Assembly: GCA_009885695.1 (NCBI GenBank)
Contig: VFKE01000047.1
Coordinates: forward strand, 1-58,537
Length of the DNA: 58,537 nucleotides
Origin: Verrucomicrobiota bacterium
Lineage (GTDB): Bacteria; Verrucomicrobiota; Verrucomicrobiia; Verrucomicrobiales; Verrucomicrobiaceae
Direction: 5' to 3'
Both the position numbers and the translations under genes were made by a program. Under the pieces are notes generated by a model. That model worked only from the letters and a program-made list of their open reading frames with translations. It did not search any database and had not been told where the DNA came from. Shown in pieces: positions 15,751-24,351 of this stretch. How positions within the stretch are numbered: the first letter of the stretch is position 1; each line of letters opens with the position of its first letter.

Positions 15751-16773
15751 ATGAAAACCATCGTCGCACTCGCCATCGCATTCATCCTCGGCCCCGGCAT
15801 AACAGCTCGCGCTGCGGATCATCTCGTTTTTGAAGGTAAAAATGGCCCCGGCAAAGGCCTCCACGTCGTCCTGCTGGCCGGTGACGAGGAATATCGCAGT
15901 GAAGAGGCCCTGCCCATGCTGGCGAAGATTCTCAGCGAGCGTCATGGTTTTCGCGCCACCGTGTGTTTTTCCCTCAACGATGACGGCACCATCAATCCCG
16001 ACAATCAAGCCGGGCTGAGCCATCCCAAGGCGCTTGATTCCGCGGATGCGATTGTCATGTCACTGCGTTTTCGCCGCTACCCGGACGATGTCCGGAAACA
16101 TTTCACCGACGCCCTGGCGCGCGGCGTGCCAATCGTCGGTCTGCGCACCAGCACTCACGCCTTCAAGGACAAGGAACTCGGCAATTTCGGCAAGGATGTG
16201 CTCGGAGAGAAATGGTTGAGCCACTGGGGCCGTCACAAGAGTGAAGCCACAAAGGGTATCATCGAAGCGAGCGCGAAAGCTGAGGCAATCCTCAATGGCG
16301 TGAGCGACATCTTTGGCACATCGGATGTGTATGAGGCCTATCCACCAGCGGATGCAAAGATTCTCGTGCGCGGCCAGGTATTGAAAGGCATGAAGCACAC
16401 GGATGAACCTGCGGATTACAAGAAGAAACGCAGCACCGACAAACAGGAGCAGGGCGTGAATGATCCCATGATGCCCATCGCATGGACGCGTGAAATGAAG
16501 ATCGACGGCGGAAAGACACGCCGCATACTCTGCACCACCATGGGCGCTGCCAGCGACCTCACCAGTGAAGGACTGCGCCGTCTGGTGGTGAACGGGGTGT
16601 TCTGGAGCATCGGCCTCGAAGTGCCGAAGAAGGCGGATGTCAGCTTCGTGGATCCATTCGAGCCGACTTTTTACACTGCCGGTGGCTACAATCATGGCAT
16701 AAAACCAGAAGATTTTGCCCTTGGCAAGGCCACGACGCCGGCACCTCCGGCTCCGCCAAAGAAGAAGAAATGA
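15751..16773 (+). CDS. Secreted ThuA-like protein
   Basis: 340 residues from ATG 15751, with a signal peptide MKTIVALAIAFILGPGITARAA. The core resembles ThuA: LHVVLLAGDEEYRSEEALP, DSADAIVMSLRFRRYPDD, GVPIVGLRTSTHAF and a C-terminal RRILCTTMGAASDLTSEGL. The tail DPFEPTFYTAGGYNHGIKPEDF is typical of PVC-group members that accompany putative membrane-bound dehydrogenases. A Pro/Lys-rich end (PAPPAPPKKKK) closes the protein. It is divergent from the other ThuA gene and lies upstream of tRNA-Ala and the SGNH/propeller gene. The substrate is unknown. Confidence 0.85.
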   Translation: MKTIVALAIAFILGPGITARAADHLVFEGKNGPGKGLHVVLLAGDEEYRSEEALPMLAKILSERHGFRATVCFSLNDDGTINPDNQAGLSHPKALDSADAIVMSLRFRRYPDDVRKHFTDALARGVPIVGLRTSTHAFKDKELGNFGKDVLGEKWLSHWGRHKSEATKGIIEASAKAEAILNGVSDIFGTSDVYEAYPPADAKILVRGQVLKGMKHTDEPADYKKKRSTDKQEQGVNDPMMPIAWTREMKIDGGKTRRILCTTMGAASDLTSEGLRRLVVNGVFWSIGLEVPKKADVSFVDPFEPTFYTAGGYNHGIKPEDFALGKATTPAPPAPPKKKK

Positions 16774-16881
16774 AGCGTTGTCGTGTCTGCCCGCCGCGTC
16801 ACGTTCGCTTGACAAACAAGGCCACACAGTGGAAGCAATACTTATCGTCGTGTTTATGAAGTTTCATCTTCATGTGATGTG

Positions 16882-16957
16882 GGGGGCATAGCTCAGTTGG
16901 TAGAGCGTCTGATTTGCATTCAGAAGGTCAGGAGTTCGAATCTCCTTGCCTCCACCA
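16882..16957 (+). tRNA. tRNA-Ala (anticodon UGC)
   Basis: A complete 76-base cloverleaf. The acceptor GGGGGCA pairs with TGCCTCC and includes the G3:U70 pair that identifies alanine tRNAs. The D arm is GCTC/GAGC, the anticodon stem TCTGA/TCAGA carries loop TTTGCAT (anticodon TGC), and the T arm is AGGAG-TTCGAAT-CTCCT. The CCA end is encoded (16955-16957). A TTGACA box lies at 16809-16814, but no well-spaced -10 is evident. Confidence 0.97.
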
Positions 16958-17090
16958 CCGGCATCAGTTGCGGTTCACGCGGAAGATGTGACGGACACAT
17001 GAGCCATCCATCGATGGCGCGCATTGCTAGAACAGGGATTGCATCTGCGTATCATCCACCCCCTCTCTGTTCTGATATTCCGCCCAGCCA

Positions 17091-17246
17091 ATGAACAATC
17101 GCATAATCTTCCTCGCACTCACCGCCTTCATTACGCCGGTTCAGGCCCAGCTCCAACTTCAAAAGGGCGACCCACATTGCCATTGTCGGCAGCGGACTGG
17201 CGGACCGCCAGCAGCATCACGGATGGCTGGAGGCGCTGATTCATAA
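17091..17246 (+). pseudogene. Detached signal-peptide start of the SGNH/propeller gene
   Basis: ATG 17091 opens MNNRIIFLALTAFITPVQA, a good signal peptide, followed by QLQLQKGD. At the CCC of 17171-17173 the frame is one base too long. Removing one C continues as HIAIVGSGLADRQQHHGWLE, which includes SGNH block I, and joins the main frame without a stop. As written, this frame runs into TAA at 17244. It is therefore the 5' part of the next gene, split by a single-base insertion or a sequencing error. Confidence 0.8.
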
Positions 17247-17271
17247 AGACTGCCCCGATCTGGAACTTACG

Positions 17272-20200
17272 GTGCGGAACCTAGGCTTTGCGGCAGACGA
17301 AGTGAACCTTCATCCACGCAGCGCCAATGTGCCCACAACCGATTATTTTCTCGGACTTGAAAAAGGCGATGTAGTTAACGGTGGCATCACATACAAGGCG
17401 GGCACGAATTTCAATGCGAACGTCATCCTCGCCTACTGGGGCTTCAATGAATCATTCAAAAGCGAGGCGGGCCTCGATAATTTCAAGAAGGCGCTTGATG
17501 AACAATTAAAGAAATATCTCAGCACAAACTACGGAAAGGGAAATCCGAAAGTCGTGCTCCTTTCGCCCATCGCACACGGAAACCTGAAAGATCCGGCCAA
17601 CTTCCCGGACGGCTCCGCCAACAACAAAAACCTCGAACTCTATACCAAGGCCATGGCCGAAGTGGCCAAAATGAACAATGTGCCCTTTGTTGATCTGTTC
17701 ACAGAATCACAAAAGCTTTACGCGCAGTCCTCCCGCCCGCTCACGATCAACGGCATTCATTTAAACAAGGAGGGTGACAGGCTGCTGGCCCCAGTGCAGT
17801 TCAAGGGGATCTTCGGCAAGGAAGCACCCAAGACAAATCTGCCTTCCGTAGAGAAAATCCGCCAAGCCGTATTGGAGAAGAATGTCCAGTGGCATCATCG
17901 CTACCGGACCGTGGATCAGTTCAACATCTACGGTGAGCGCTCGCGCATCAAATACATGGGCGTCGACAACGCCACTGTCCTCGGCGAGGAAATGGCGCAG
18001 CGAGATGTGAAGGTGGCGAACCGTGACCAGGCTGTGTGGGCCGCCGCCCAGGATAAACACTTCGTGGTGAAGGACGATAATCTGCCGCCGGTGCAGCTCA
18101 CTCCACCCAACCGCAAAGTTGCGGTGCCCTATCTCAATGGCGAAGAAACGCTGAAACATCTCACCGTGCCGGAAGGCTGCAAAATCGAGTTCATCGCCTC
18201 CGAGAAGGAATTTCCCGAACTGGTGAATCCCGTGCAGATGAACTTCGACACGCGAGGCCGCCTCTGGATTTCCGCATGGCCGAATTACCCCGAGACGACA
18301 CCGACCACAGCTAACTTCGACAAATTGCTGGTGTTCGACATCGACGAGAAGACCGGCAAGTTCACCAAGTGCACCACCTTTGCCGACGGCCTGAACTGCC
18401 CGACCGGCTTTCAGTTGTATAAGGACGGCGTGTTCGTCATGCAGTCTCCAGACATGTGGTTCCTCCGCGATACCAATGGCGACGGCAAGGCTGACTGGAA
18501 GGAGCGCGTCGTGCATGGTCTCGACGCAGCTGACTCACATCACGAAACCAACTCCATCTGTTATGAACCGGGCGGCGCGATGTATTTCAGTGATGGCGTG
18601 TTCCACTGCACCAATGTGGAGACGATTAACGGGCCGGTCCGCAACACGGACGGGGCGATTTATCGCTTCGAGCCGCGCACCTTCAAGTTCGAGCGTTATG
18701 TGCCCTATGGTTTCGCCAATCCGCACGGCCGTGTGTTTGACTACTGGGGCAACGACATCATCACGGACGCCACAGGCAACAACAACTACTTCGCTCCCGC
18801 ATTCAGCGGCCATCTCAGCACCGGAGCGCATCCGAGGATGCAGGAGTTTTGGAAACGCCCCTCACGCCCGTGTCCCGGCACGAATATCTTGAGCAGCCGT
18901 CACTTTCCCGACGACTGGCAGGGAGAATTCCTCAACACGAATGTCATCAGCTTCCAGGGTATATATCGCGCCAGAATCACTGAGGTCGGTTCAGGCCTCC
19001 AAGGTGAGACGGTGATGAAGGGCAAGGCCATCGATCCCCTACTATCCACGGACATCTCCAAGAACCCAAATTTCCGTCCGAGCGGCGTCGCTGTGGCGCC
19101 GGATGGTTCGCTCTATGTCATGGACTGGTCGCAGATGCTCATCGGCCACCTGCAGCATCACCTGCGCGACCCAAACCGCGACCACCAACACGGACGCATC
19201 TACCGCATCACGTTCCCAGGACGCCCGTTGCTGAAGCCGAAGAAAATTTTCGGCGAACCCGTGGAGAACCTGCTCGATCTCCTCAAGGAGCACGAAGACA
19301 ATGTTCGCACGCGGGCCAAGATCGAGATCGACACCCATGACACGAAGCTGGTGATCGCCGCCGTGCAGAAATGGGAAAAGAATCTCGACAAGAAACACAA
19401 TGATTATGAACACCACCGCATGGAGGCGCTCTGGGTGCATCAATGGCACAACATTGTAAATCTCGATCTGCTCAACGCCGTCCTAAAATCGCCCGAGCAT
19501 CGGGCCCGGGCACAGGCCGTGCGCGTGCTCTGCTATTGGCGTGACCGGGTGCCGGGTGCGCTGGAACTGCTCAAAGCCGCCATCGCCGACGAGGCCCCGA
19601 GAGTTCGTCTTGAGGCTGTCCGCGCACTCAGCTTCTTTGATGGCGAAGATGCAGTAAGAGCCACGCAAATCGCGTATGAAGTTCAATTAAAGGAAACCGA
19701 CTACTGCCTCGACTATTGCTTCAAGGAAACCATCCGGCAGCTCGGTTCCGTCACTGGCGGCAAGCGCGTCCTGCCGAAGAACCCGGAAATTCAAGCCAAG
19801 CTCATCGCCAAGATGAGCGACGGTAAGTTGCGCGACCAGCCGAACGACGATGAGTTGGTGATCTACGCCAAATTGGAGCGCCGCAGTTTCGATGTGCTCA
19901 CACGTGGCGCAGTGATTACCGCCCTGGCGAAACTCAAGGGCACGGACGCCGTCGGTGCGACGATCGCGGGCCTGAGTCATCTTGACGCCAAGGGTAATGA
20001 CGCCGCGGCCACGGAACTCGTGAAAGTGCTTGTGAGCCTGCCAGCCAAGGATCTGGCGAAAGCCCGCGCTGCCCTGTTTGCGCTTGCCACCAAGTCCGCG
20101 CGCAGTCCCGCAAGGATAGCAGGCTGGGCCGGCGTTGTCATCGGTGACGCAAAGGCAAACACTGCCTGGACGCAGGCAGCGGACCCGAAAAATCGCGAAG

Positions 20201-21072
20201 CTCTCATCGGTGCCATTTCCCTTGTGCCTGATCCCTCGCTACGTGCTCAGTTCCAGCCGCAGCTCGCCGGGATCGCTGCCACTGCGAATGGTCCCACCTT
20301 AAAGGCCGTGTTAGGGGCCCTCGCGATGATGGGTCCGCAGAACGCAGCAGTGAACTTCCCTGTCATCGCGAAGTTTCTGATCGCAGGCACGGAGCGCAAT
20401 GCCGCCGCCACCGCAATCATGTCGCTGCCACGCGACAGTTGGGATAAGTCGCAGGCCGGCATCATCGCCCAGAGCATCCTTGAGTTTGCGAAAAAGCTCG
20501 ACGCCGGCAGCCGCACCAAACAGGAATTCCTCGAACTCAACCAGCTCGGCATGGAGATGGCGTCGCTCGCTGACAATGCGGCGCTGCGCAAGGAATTGCG
20601 CGGACTCGGCGTGCCCGTTTTCATCGTCAAGACTGTGCGCGAACAGATGCGTTATGACACCCCGCGCATCGTGGTGGAGCAGGGCAAGCCCTTTGAGATC
20701 ATTCTCGAGAACAGCGACGGCATGCCGCACAACCTCATCATCGTTGATGGCGGGAAGCATATGGAGGCCGGCATGTCCACCATGACCATGACCCCTGACA
20801 ACAAGGACAAGCAAGGCCGCGCCTACATGCCGGACACGAAGAAGTTTCAAATCCATGCCGCCACCAGCCTTCTTGAGGCCGACCAGAAAGAAAAAATCCA
20901 AATCAAAGGCTTCGGCAAAGAAGGTGAGTACGAATACGTCTGCACCTTCCCGGGACATTACATGATCATGTGGGGCAAGCTGATCGTCACCAAGGACGTG
21001 GACGATTACATGGCGAAGAACCCGAGCTTCAAGCTGGAGAACGGAGGCCTGCCACCGGCCGCTGTAAAGTAA
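17272..21072 (+). CDS. SGNH hydrolase / PVC beta-propeller / HEAT / cupredoxin protein
   Basis: 1266 codons, with a possible GTG start at 17272; the true start is probably ATG 17091 before a frameshift. Residues 1-185 are a GDSL/SGNH hydrolase, with block III in AYWGFNES and block V in INGIHLNKEG; the block I serine lies upstream of 17272. From about 290 to 650 there is a PVC-type membrane-bound-dehydrogenase beta-propeller (NPVQMNFDTRGRLWIS, FRPSGVAVAPDGSLYVMDW). About 650-1050 is HEAT-like helical repeats. About 1128-1250 is a type-1 copper domain: the His of MPHNLI and Cys, His and Met of CTFPGHYMIM. Family members often end in cytochrome c; here a cupredoxin takes that place. It is probably exported and involved in sugar or polysaccharide oxidation, by inference from the ThuA neighbours. 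Confidence 0.85.
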   Translation: MRNLGFAADEVNLHPRSANVPTTDYFLGLEKGDVVNGGITYKAGTNFNANVILAYWGFNESFKSEAGLDNFKKALDEQLKKYLSTNYGKGNPKVVLLSPIAHGNLKDPANFPDGSANNKNLELYTKAMAEVAKMNNVPFVDLFTESQKLYAQSSRPLTINGIHLNKEGDRLLAPVQFKGIFGKEAPKTNLPSVEKIRQAVLEKNVQWHHRYRTVDQFNIYGERSRIKYMGVDNATVLGEEMAQRDVKVANRDQAVWAAAQDKHFVVKDDNLPPVQLTPPNRKVAVPYLNGEETLKHLTVPEGCKIEFIASEKEFPELVNPVQMNFDTRGRLWISAWPNYPETTPTTANFDKLLVFDIDEKTGKFTKCTTFADGLNCPTGFQLYKDGVFVMQSPDMWFLRDTNGDGKADWKERVVHGLDAADSHHETNSICYEPGGAMYFSDGVFHCTNVETINGPVRNTDGAIYRFEPRTFKFERYVPYGFANPHGRVFDYWGNDIITDATGNNNYFAPAFSGHLSTGAHPRMQEFWKRPSRPCPGTNILSSRHFPDDWQGEFLNTNVISFQGIYRARITEVGSGLQGETVMKGKAIDPLLSTDISKNPNFRPSGVAVAPDGSLYVMDWSQMLIGHLQHHLRDPNRDHQHGRIYRITFPGRPLLKPKKIFGEPVENLLDLLKEHEDNVRTRAKIEIDTHDTKLVIAAVQKWEKNLDKKHNDYEHHRMEALWVHQWHNIVNLDLLNAVLKSPEHRARAQAVRVLCYWRDRVPGALELLKAAIADEAPRVRLEAVRALSFFDGEDAVRATQIAYEVQLKETDYCLDYCFKETIRQLGSVTGGKRVLPKNPEIQAKLIAKMSDGKLRDQPNDDELVIYAKLERRSFDVLTRGAVITALAKLKGTDAVGATIAGLSHLDAKGNDAAATELVKVLVSLPAKDLAKARAALFALATKSARSPARIAGWAGVVIGDAKANTAWTQAADPKNREALIGAISLVPDPSLRAQFQPQLAGIAATANGPTLKAVLGALAMMGPQNAAVNFPVIAKFLIAGTERNAAATAIMSLPRDSWDKSQAGIIAQSILEFAKKLDAGSRTKQEFLELNQLGMEMASLADNAALRKELRGLGVPVFIVKTVREQMRYDTPRIVVEQGKPFEIILENSDGMPHNLIIVDGGKHMEAGMSTMTMTPDNKDKQGRAYMPDTKKFQIHAATSLLEADQKEKIQIKGFGKEGEYEYVCTFPGHYMIMWGKLIVTKDVDDYMAKNPSFKLENGGLPPAAVK

Positions 21073-21117
21073 GAATTATTCGACCCACACGCGAATTGGC
21101 AAGATCGAATTGCAGCC

Positions 21118-21999
21118 TCAGCGCTCCGATTTGCCGCTATTGCCAAACCATTTGTCACGTTCGCGGCGGAGCTCCTCCAATCTTGCATCGCCCGTCAAGC
21201 GGGCGTGAACGGGCGTGGGAGCGAATGAGGGAACCACATCCTTGGCCAAGGCAAGACTTGGGTATTTTGCAACGTCTTTGGAAAAGTGATTATTGTTGCC
21301 GTAGCGTTTCCATGGACCGTCCGGAACCTCAGCGATCTCGACAAAACGCCAGTCAACTTTTTCCCCGCTGTTGAAGTTCAGGTAGTCACGAACTGAGGGG
21401 GCCATATCAAGAGCGGCTCCGGCGTTCTTCGAATTTTTCGGCCTGGCATTGCCGAAAACATAACTGGCATCCGTGGTGACAAAAGGGCCGCAATCACTCC
21501 ACTGTGCGTAGCAAGTGCGCGGACCGTAACGGATTGCGATCCAGCGATTATGACAGACGGATTTGCCAGGCGCGCGGTAAGTTTTATTGAACCACGGGAT
21601 GATCTTCGCGGCTTCGTCCTTGGTTTTCATCTGGTCGAGACAGTCGTTGTAAGGGAGGGCGACGTAGAAGGGATTCTGGCCGGGAACGAACTTGGCGGGG
21701 CGGAAGTCGGCAGCGCGACGATTGGGATCGGGATCATCGAAACCACCGAAGCTGGTGAGCCAGGAGCGATCCCAAGAGCTCGCGGCGTTGGAGGGACTGT
21801 TGCCACTGGCGGGCTCCCCAACCCAGAACACGGTGGCCACGATATTGGTCTTCCACGTTTGACGGGTGAGCGGCTGGGTGTCGCTTGAAACCATGCTGTT
21901 GGCCGGGGCAATCGGCTGAGCGCAAAGAACCGGGGCCATAAACGGCAGCAACCCTAGACAACGTCTTGTCTGCGACCAAATGGGGAGGCACATCTTCAT
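21118..21999 (-). CDS. Secreted protein with possible double-psi barrel core
   Basis: 293 residues with an N-terminal hydrophobic signal (LGLLPFMAPVLCAQ). The middle has FYVALPYNDCLDQM, then CYAQWSDCGPFVTTDASYVF, and a GAALDMAPSVRDYL segment. The order of an early strand, a GPF turn and a late D-[LM]-[AS]-P motif is like RlpA/3D double-psi beta-barrels; four cysteines may form disulfides. I do not recognise a named family, so enzymatic activity is not claimed. It converges with the SGNH/propeller gene with 45 bases between the stops. A 147-base gap upstream separates it from the vWA genes. Confidence 0.55.
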   Translation of the reverse strand: MKMCLPIWSQTRRCLGLLPFMAPVLCAQPIAPANSMVSSDTQPLTRQTWKTNIVATVFWVGEPASGNSPSNAASSWDRSWLTSFGGFDDPDPNRRAADFRPAKFVPGQNPFYVALPYNDCLDQMKTKDEAAKIIPWFNKTYRAPGKSVCHNRWIAIRYGPRTCYAQWSDCGPFVTTDASYVFGNARPKNSKNAGAALDMAPSVRDYLNFNSGEKVDWRFVEIAEVPDGPWKRYGNNNHFSKDVAKYPSLALAKDVVPSFAPTPVHARLTGDARLEELRRERDKWFGNSGKSER

Positions 22000-22146
22000 A
22001 CAAAAACGCTTGCGAGTTTTTTCTAAAACAGCATGCGTAAACGTTTAGGCAACGCAAGCGGCTAGGCGTTCAATTCTCATATTTTCTCAGTCATGCGGAG
22101 CAGTGTTGAGCCACCCATTTCAATGTTTCATGCTTCAAGAGCGACC

Positions 22147-24351
22147 TCAGAACGCCCCCGCCGCTTTCCTCCCAACCCAGAACACTCCCAGCAAGAGAAC
22201 AAGGAACCCAGCCCAGAGCGGATGCGCCCAGAGCTGCACCCGGCGCTCTAGCGGCTCTGGTTCGGGTAATACGGCAATAGCCGCGGCCACTGCGGCGGGG
22301 TCGGCCGACTCCATCAACTTGCCACGCGTGATCTGCGCGATCTCACGCAACACATCCAATCGAGCAGGCTGACCGAGCTTCTCTTTGCTGGCACCCTGAA
22401 CGGATATCTTGGTCTCCAGATTGGTGCCGCTCTCCGCGCAGTTCAGCAGCACCTTGTAATCGCCGGGTTCGGCGGGCTTGAAGACGCCATTGAACAAGCC
22501 CCACGCATCTTCCCCTGCGGACATGAGGCGGACGCTGGAGGTCTTGCCAGAAGGCGCCACCATTTGCGCCACCACCACACCATCGCGCAAGGGTTCGCCA
22601 GTCAGGCTCATCACATTGGCATTAAGCGTAATCGCATCGCCGGTGCGCGGGCGGTCGGGCGAGAAAAACAGACGCATTTTTTCACCGCTGGCCATGTTTC
22701 TCTGATACGCCATCCAGCGCACCACCTGGCCCCATAAACGGTAGTGATACTTGTCCTCCACGCCGCGACGCCAGCGCCAGGCGCCGTCCGTGCCCATGAA
22801 GAGAATCTTGCCGGCCCCGTAGGTCTTGGTCACGATCAAGGGCACACGGCCATAGCGATTCGTCTCCGTGCCATGCGTTGCAAGAATCTCCGAGCCAGCC
22901 TTGGCACGCAACGCAGGCGCATACCATTGGAAGCCGGGGAGCGTGCTCCAAACTTGCGCGCTGGCCTCGTCGGTGTCTTCCAGCTTCGTCAGCAAACTGC
23001 GGGTGCCGGCTTCGGTGAGCACGAACTTGCCCGGTGTGGAGCTGCCCCAGCCGCGCGGCTGCGCCTCATCCCATACGATCGGAAAAAGTTCCGCCAGCGG
23101 AGTCTGCAACAGCGAAATCTGATTCCCGCGCAAACCAGGCAGGAATACGAGCCCGGCTGCCTGGTCGCGCACCAGTTTCTGCAAGGCAACGCATTGCTCA
23201 CCGGTCAACTGACCCTTTTCCATGCCAACGTCACCAACAAAGACCACATCATATTTTGTGAGTTCATCATCCTTGGGAAATGCCTTGAGATAGCCCCGGC
23301 CCGCACCCATCTCATTCAGCCCGGGATGAAACAGCAGGCAGTTCACACTTACGCCGGGATCGCGCTCCAGCGCATTGCGAAGAAAGCGATATTCCCAGCG
23401 CGGAAAGGTTTCGATGACCAGAACCTTGAGCTCCTCTTTCCGGATCACGAGCGGGGTTTCAATGGAATTATTTTCCAGAAAAAACTCCGCAGCCGTCTTC
23501 GGCACTTTCAGGGTCAGCCTGACTTCACCGGCCTTGTCAGGCCGCCACACGATGGTGTCCTGAAGACGGCTCATCGCGGGAATGGTCACATCCTTGGTCA
23601 CGATCTCACCGCCCGACGTTTTCATCTCGATCGTCGCCGGCTCATCGCGCGGCAGTGAACTCTCGATCGTAAAAGGAATGCGCAGCGGTTTGCCCGCGAT
23701 GGCAAAAGTCGGCACTTCAAAACTGACAAGTTCCACATCGGGCAGTTTCGAGTCCGCGCCCGCAGACACCGCGAAAACCGGTGCCTCGCGCATCCGCAGG
23801 CGTGTTGCGGCATTGGACGGCGCTTCGCCACTGTTCCACGAACCATCACTGGCCAGCACCACGGCGGCCAGACGCGGATGCTTCTCCATCGCCTGGGACA
23901 ATGCACCGTTGATGTTTGTAGCCTCCAGCGGTGGTTCTTCGGCAGACGAAAATGGTTCGATCACCACGTCCATGCGCTGCCGGAGCTTGTCCCACGCCGC
24001 CGGATCAGCCAGTGCTTTCACCGCATCCGCTCGCGTCCTCGGCTCAGCCTTCGGTGACATGGCATCCAGCACATCACGAGTGTCCATGCTTCGGGATTGA
24101 TCCCAAAGAACCGCAAGCACCGGCTGGGTGTCCGGCTTGAAAACTTCGCGCCACTCCGGCTGATTGAGCGTCACAGCGATGCAGATCGCAATGAGCACCC
24201 GCAACAGTTCCAGCCAGCCGGTCACCGCGCGAAAGCCGCTGCGACGCCACGCCATCATTGCCAGTACCATGACCACGAGCACGAAGACCACGCTCACGAT
24301 CAGCGAGGCCGATGTGCAAGTGAAGACGAGTGACTGACTCGAAGGTTTCAT
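22147..24351 (-). CDS. vWA-like membrane protein (BatA-cluster partner)
   Basis: 734 residues. Two N-terminal hydrophobic helices (about 15-40 and 48-64) and one near the C-terminus (HPLWAGFLVLLLGVFWVG) suggest a large periplasmic part between membrane anchors. A vWA-like domain begins at VLAVLWDQSRSMDTRD, which keeps a D-x-S-x-S type metal site. The middle (LKVLVIETFPRWEYRFLRNAL, GLVFLPGLRGN) resembles glutamine-amidotransferase-like domains found in this protein type. Its start overlaps the stop of the BatA-type gene by 4 bases and it is the last gene of the MoxR cluster. The role is unknown, probably in envelope assembly or complex maturation. Confidence 0.75.
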   Translation of the reverse strand: MKPSSQSLVFTCTSASLIVSVVFVLVVMVLAMMAWRRSGFRAVTGWLELLRVLIAICIAVTLNQPEWREVFKPDTQPVLAVLWDQSRSMDTRDVLDAMSPKAEPRTRADAVKALADPAAWDKLRQRMDVVIEPFSSAEEPPLEATNINGALSQAMEKHPRLAAVVLASDGSWNSGEAPSNAATRLRMREAPVFAVSAGADSKLPDVELVSFEVPTFAIAGKPLRIPFTIESSLPRDEPATIEMKTSGGEIVTKDVTIPAMSRLQDTIVWRPDKAGEVRLTLKVPKTAAEFFLENNSIETPLVIRKEELKVLVIETFPRWEYRFLRNALERDPGVSVNCLLFHPGLNEMGAGRGYLKAFPKDDELTKYDVVFVGDVGMEKGQLTGEQCVALQKLVRDQAAGLVFLPGLRGNQISLLQTPLAELFPIVWDEAQPRGWGSSTPGKFVLTEAGTRSLLTKLEDTDEASAQVWSTLPGFQWYAPALRAKAGSEILATHGTETNRYGRVPLIVTKTYGAGKILFMGTDGAWRWRRGVEDKYHYRLWGQVVRWMAYQRNMASGEKMRLFFSPDRPRTGDAITLNANVMSLTGEPLRDGVVVAQMVAPSGKTSSVRLMSAGEDAWGLFNGVFKPAEPGDYKVLLNCAESGTNLETKISVQGASKEKLGQPARLDVLREIAQITRGKLMESADPAAVAAAIAVLPEPEPLERRVQLWAHPLWAGFLVLLLGVFWVGRKAAGAF

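Noticed and set aside
16809..16844. A sigma-70 promoter for tRNA-Ala from TTGACA to TACTTA
   Set aside because: The spacing of 24 bases is too long for a standard promoter; left unannotated.
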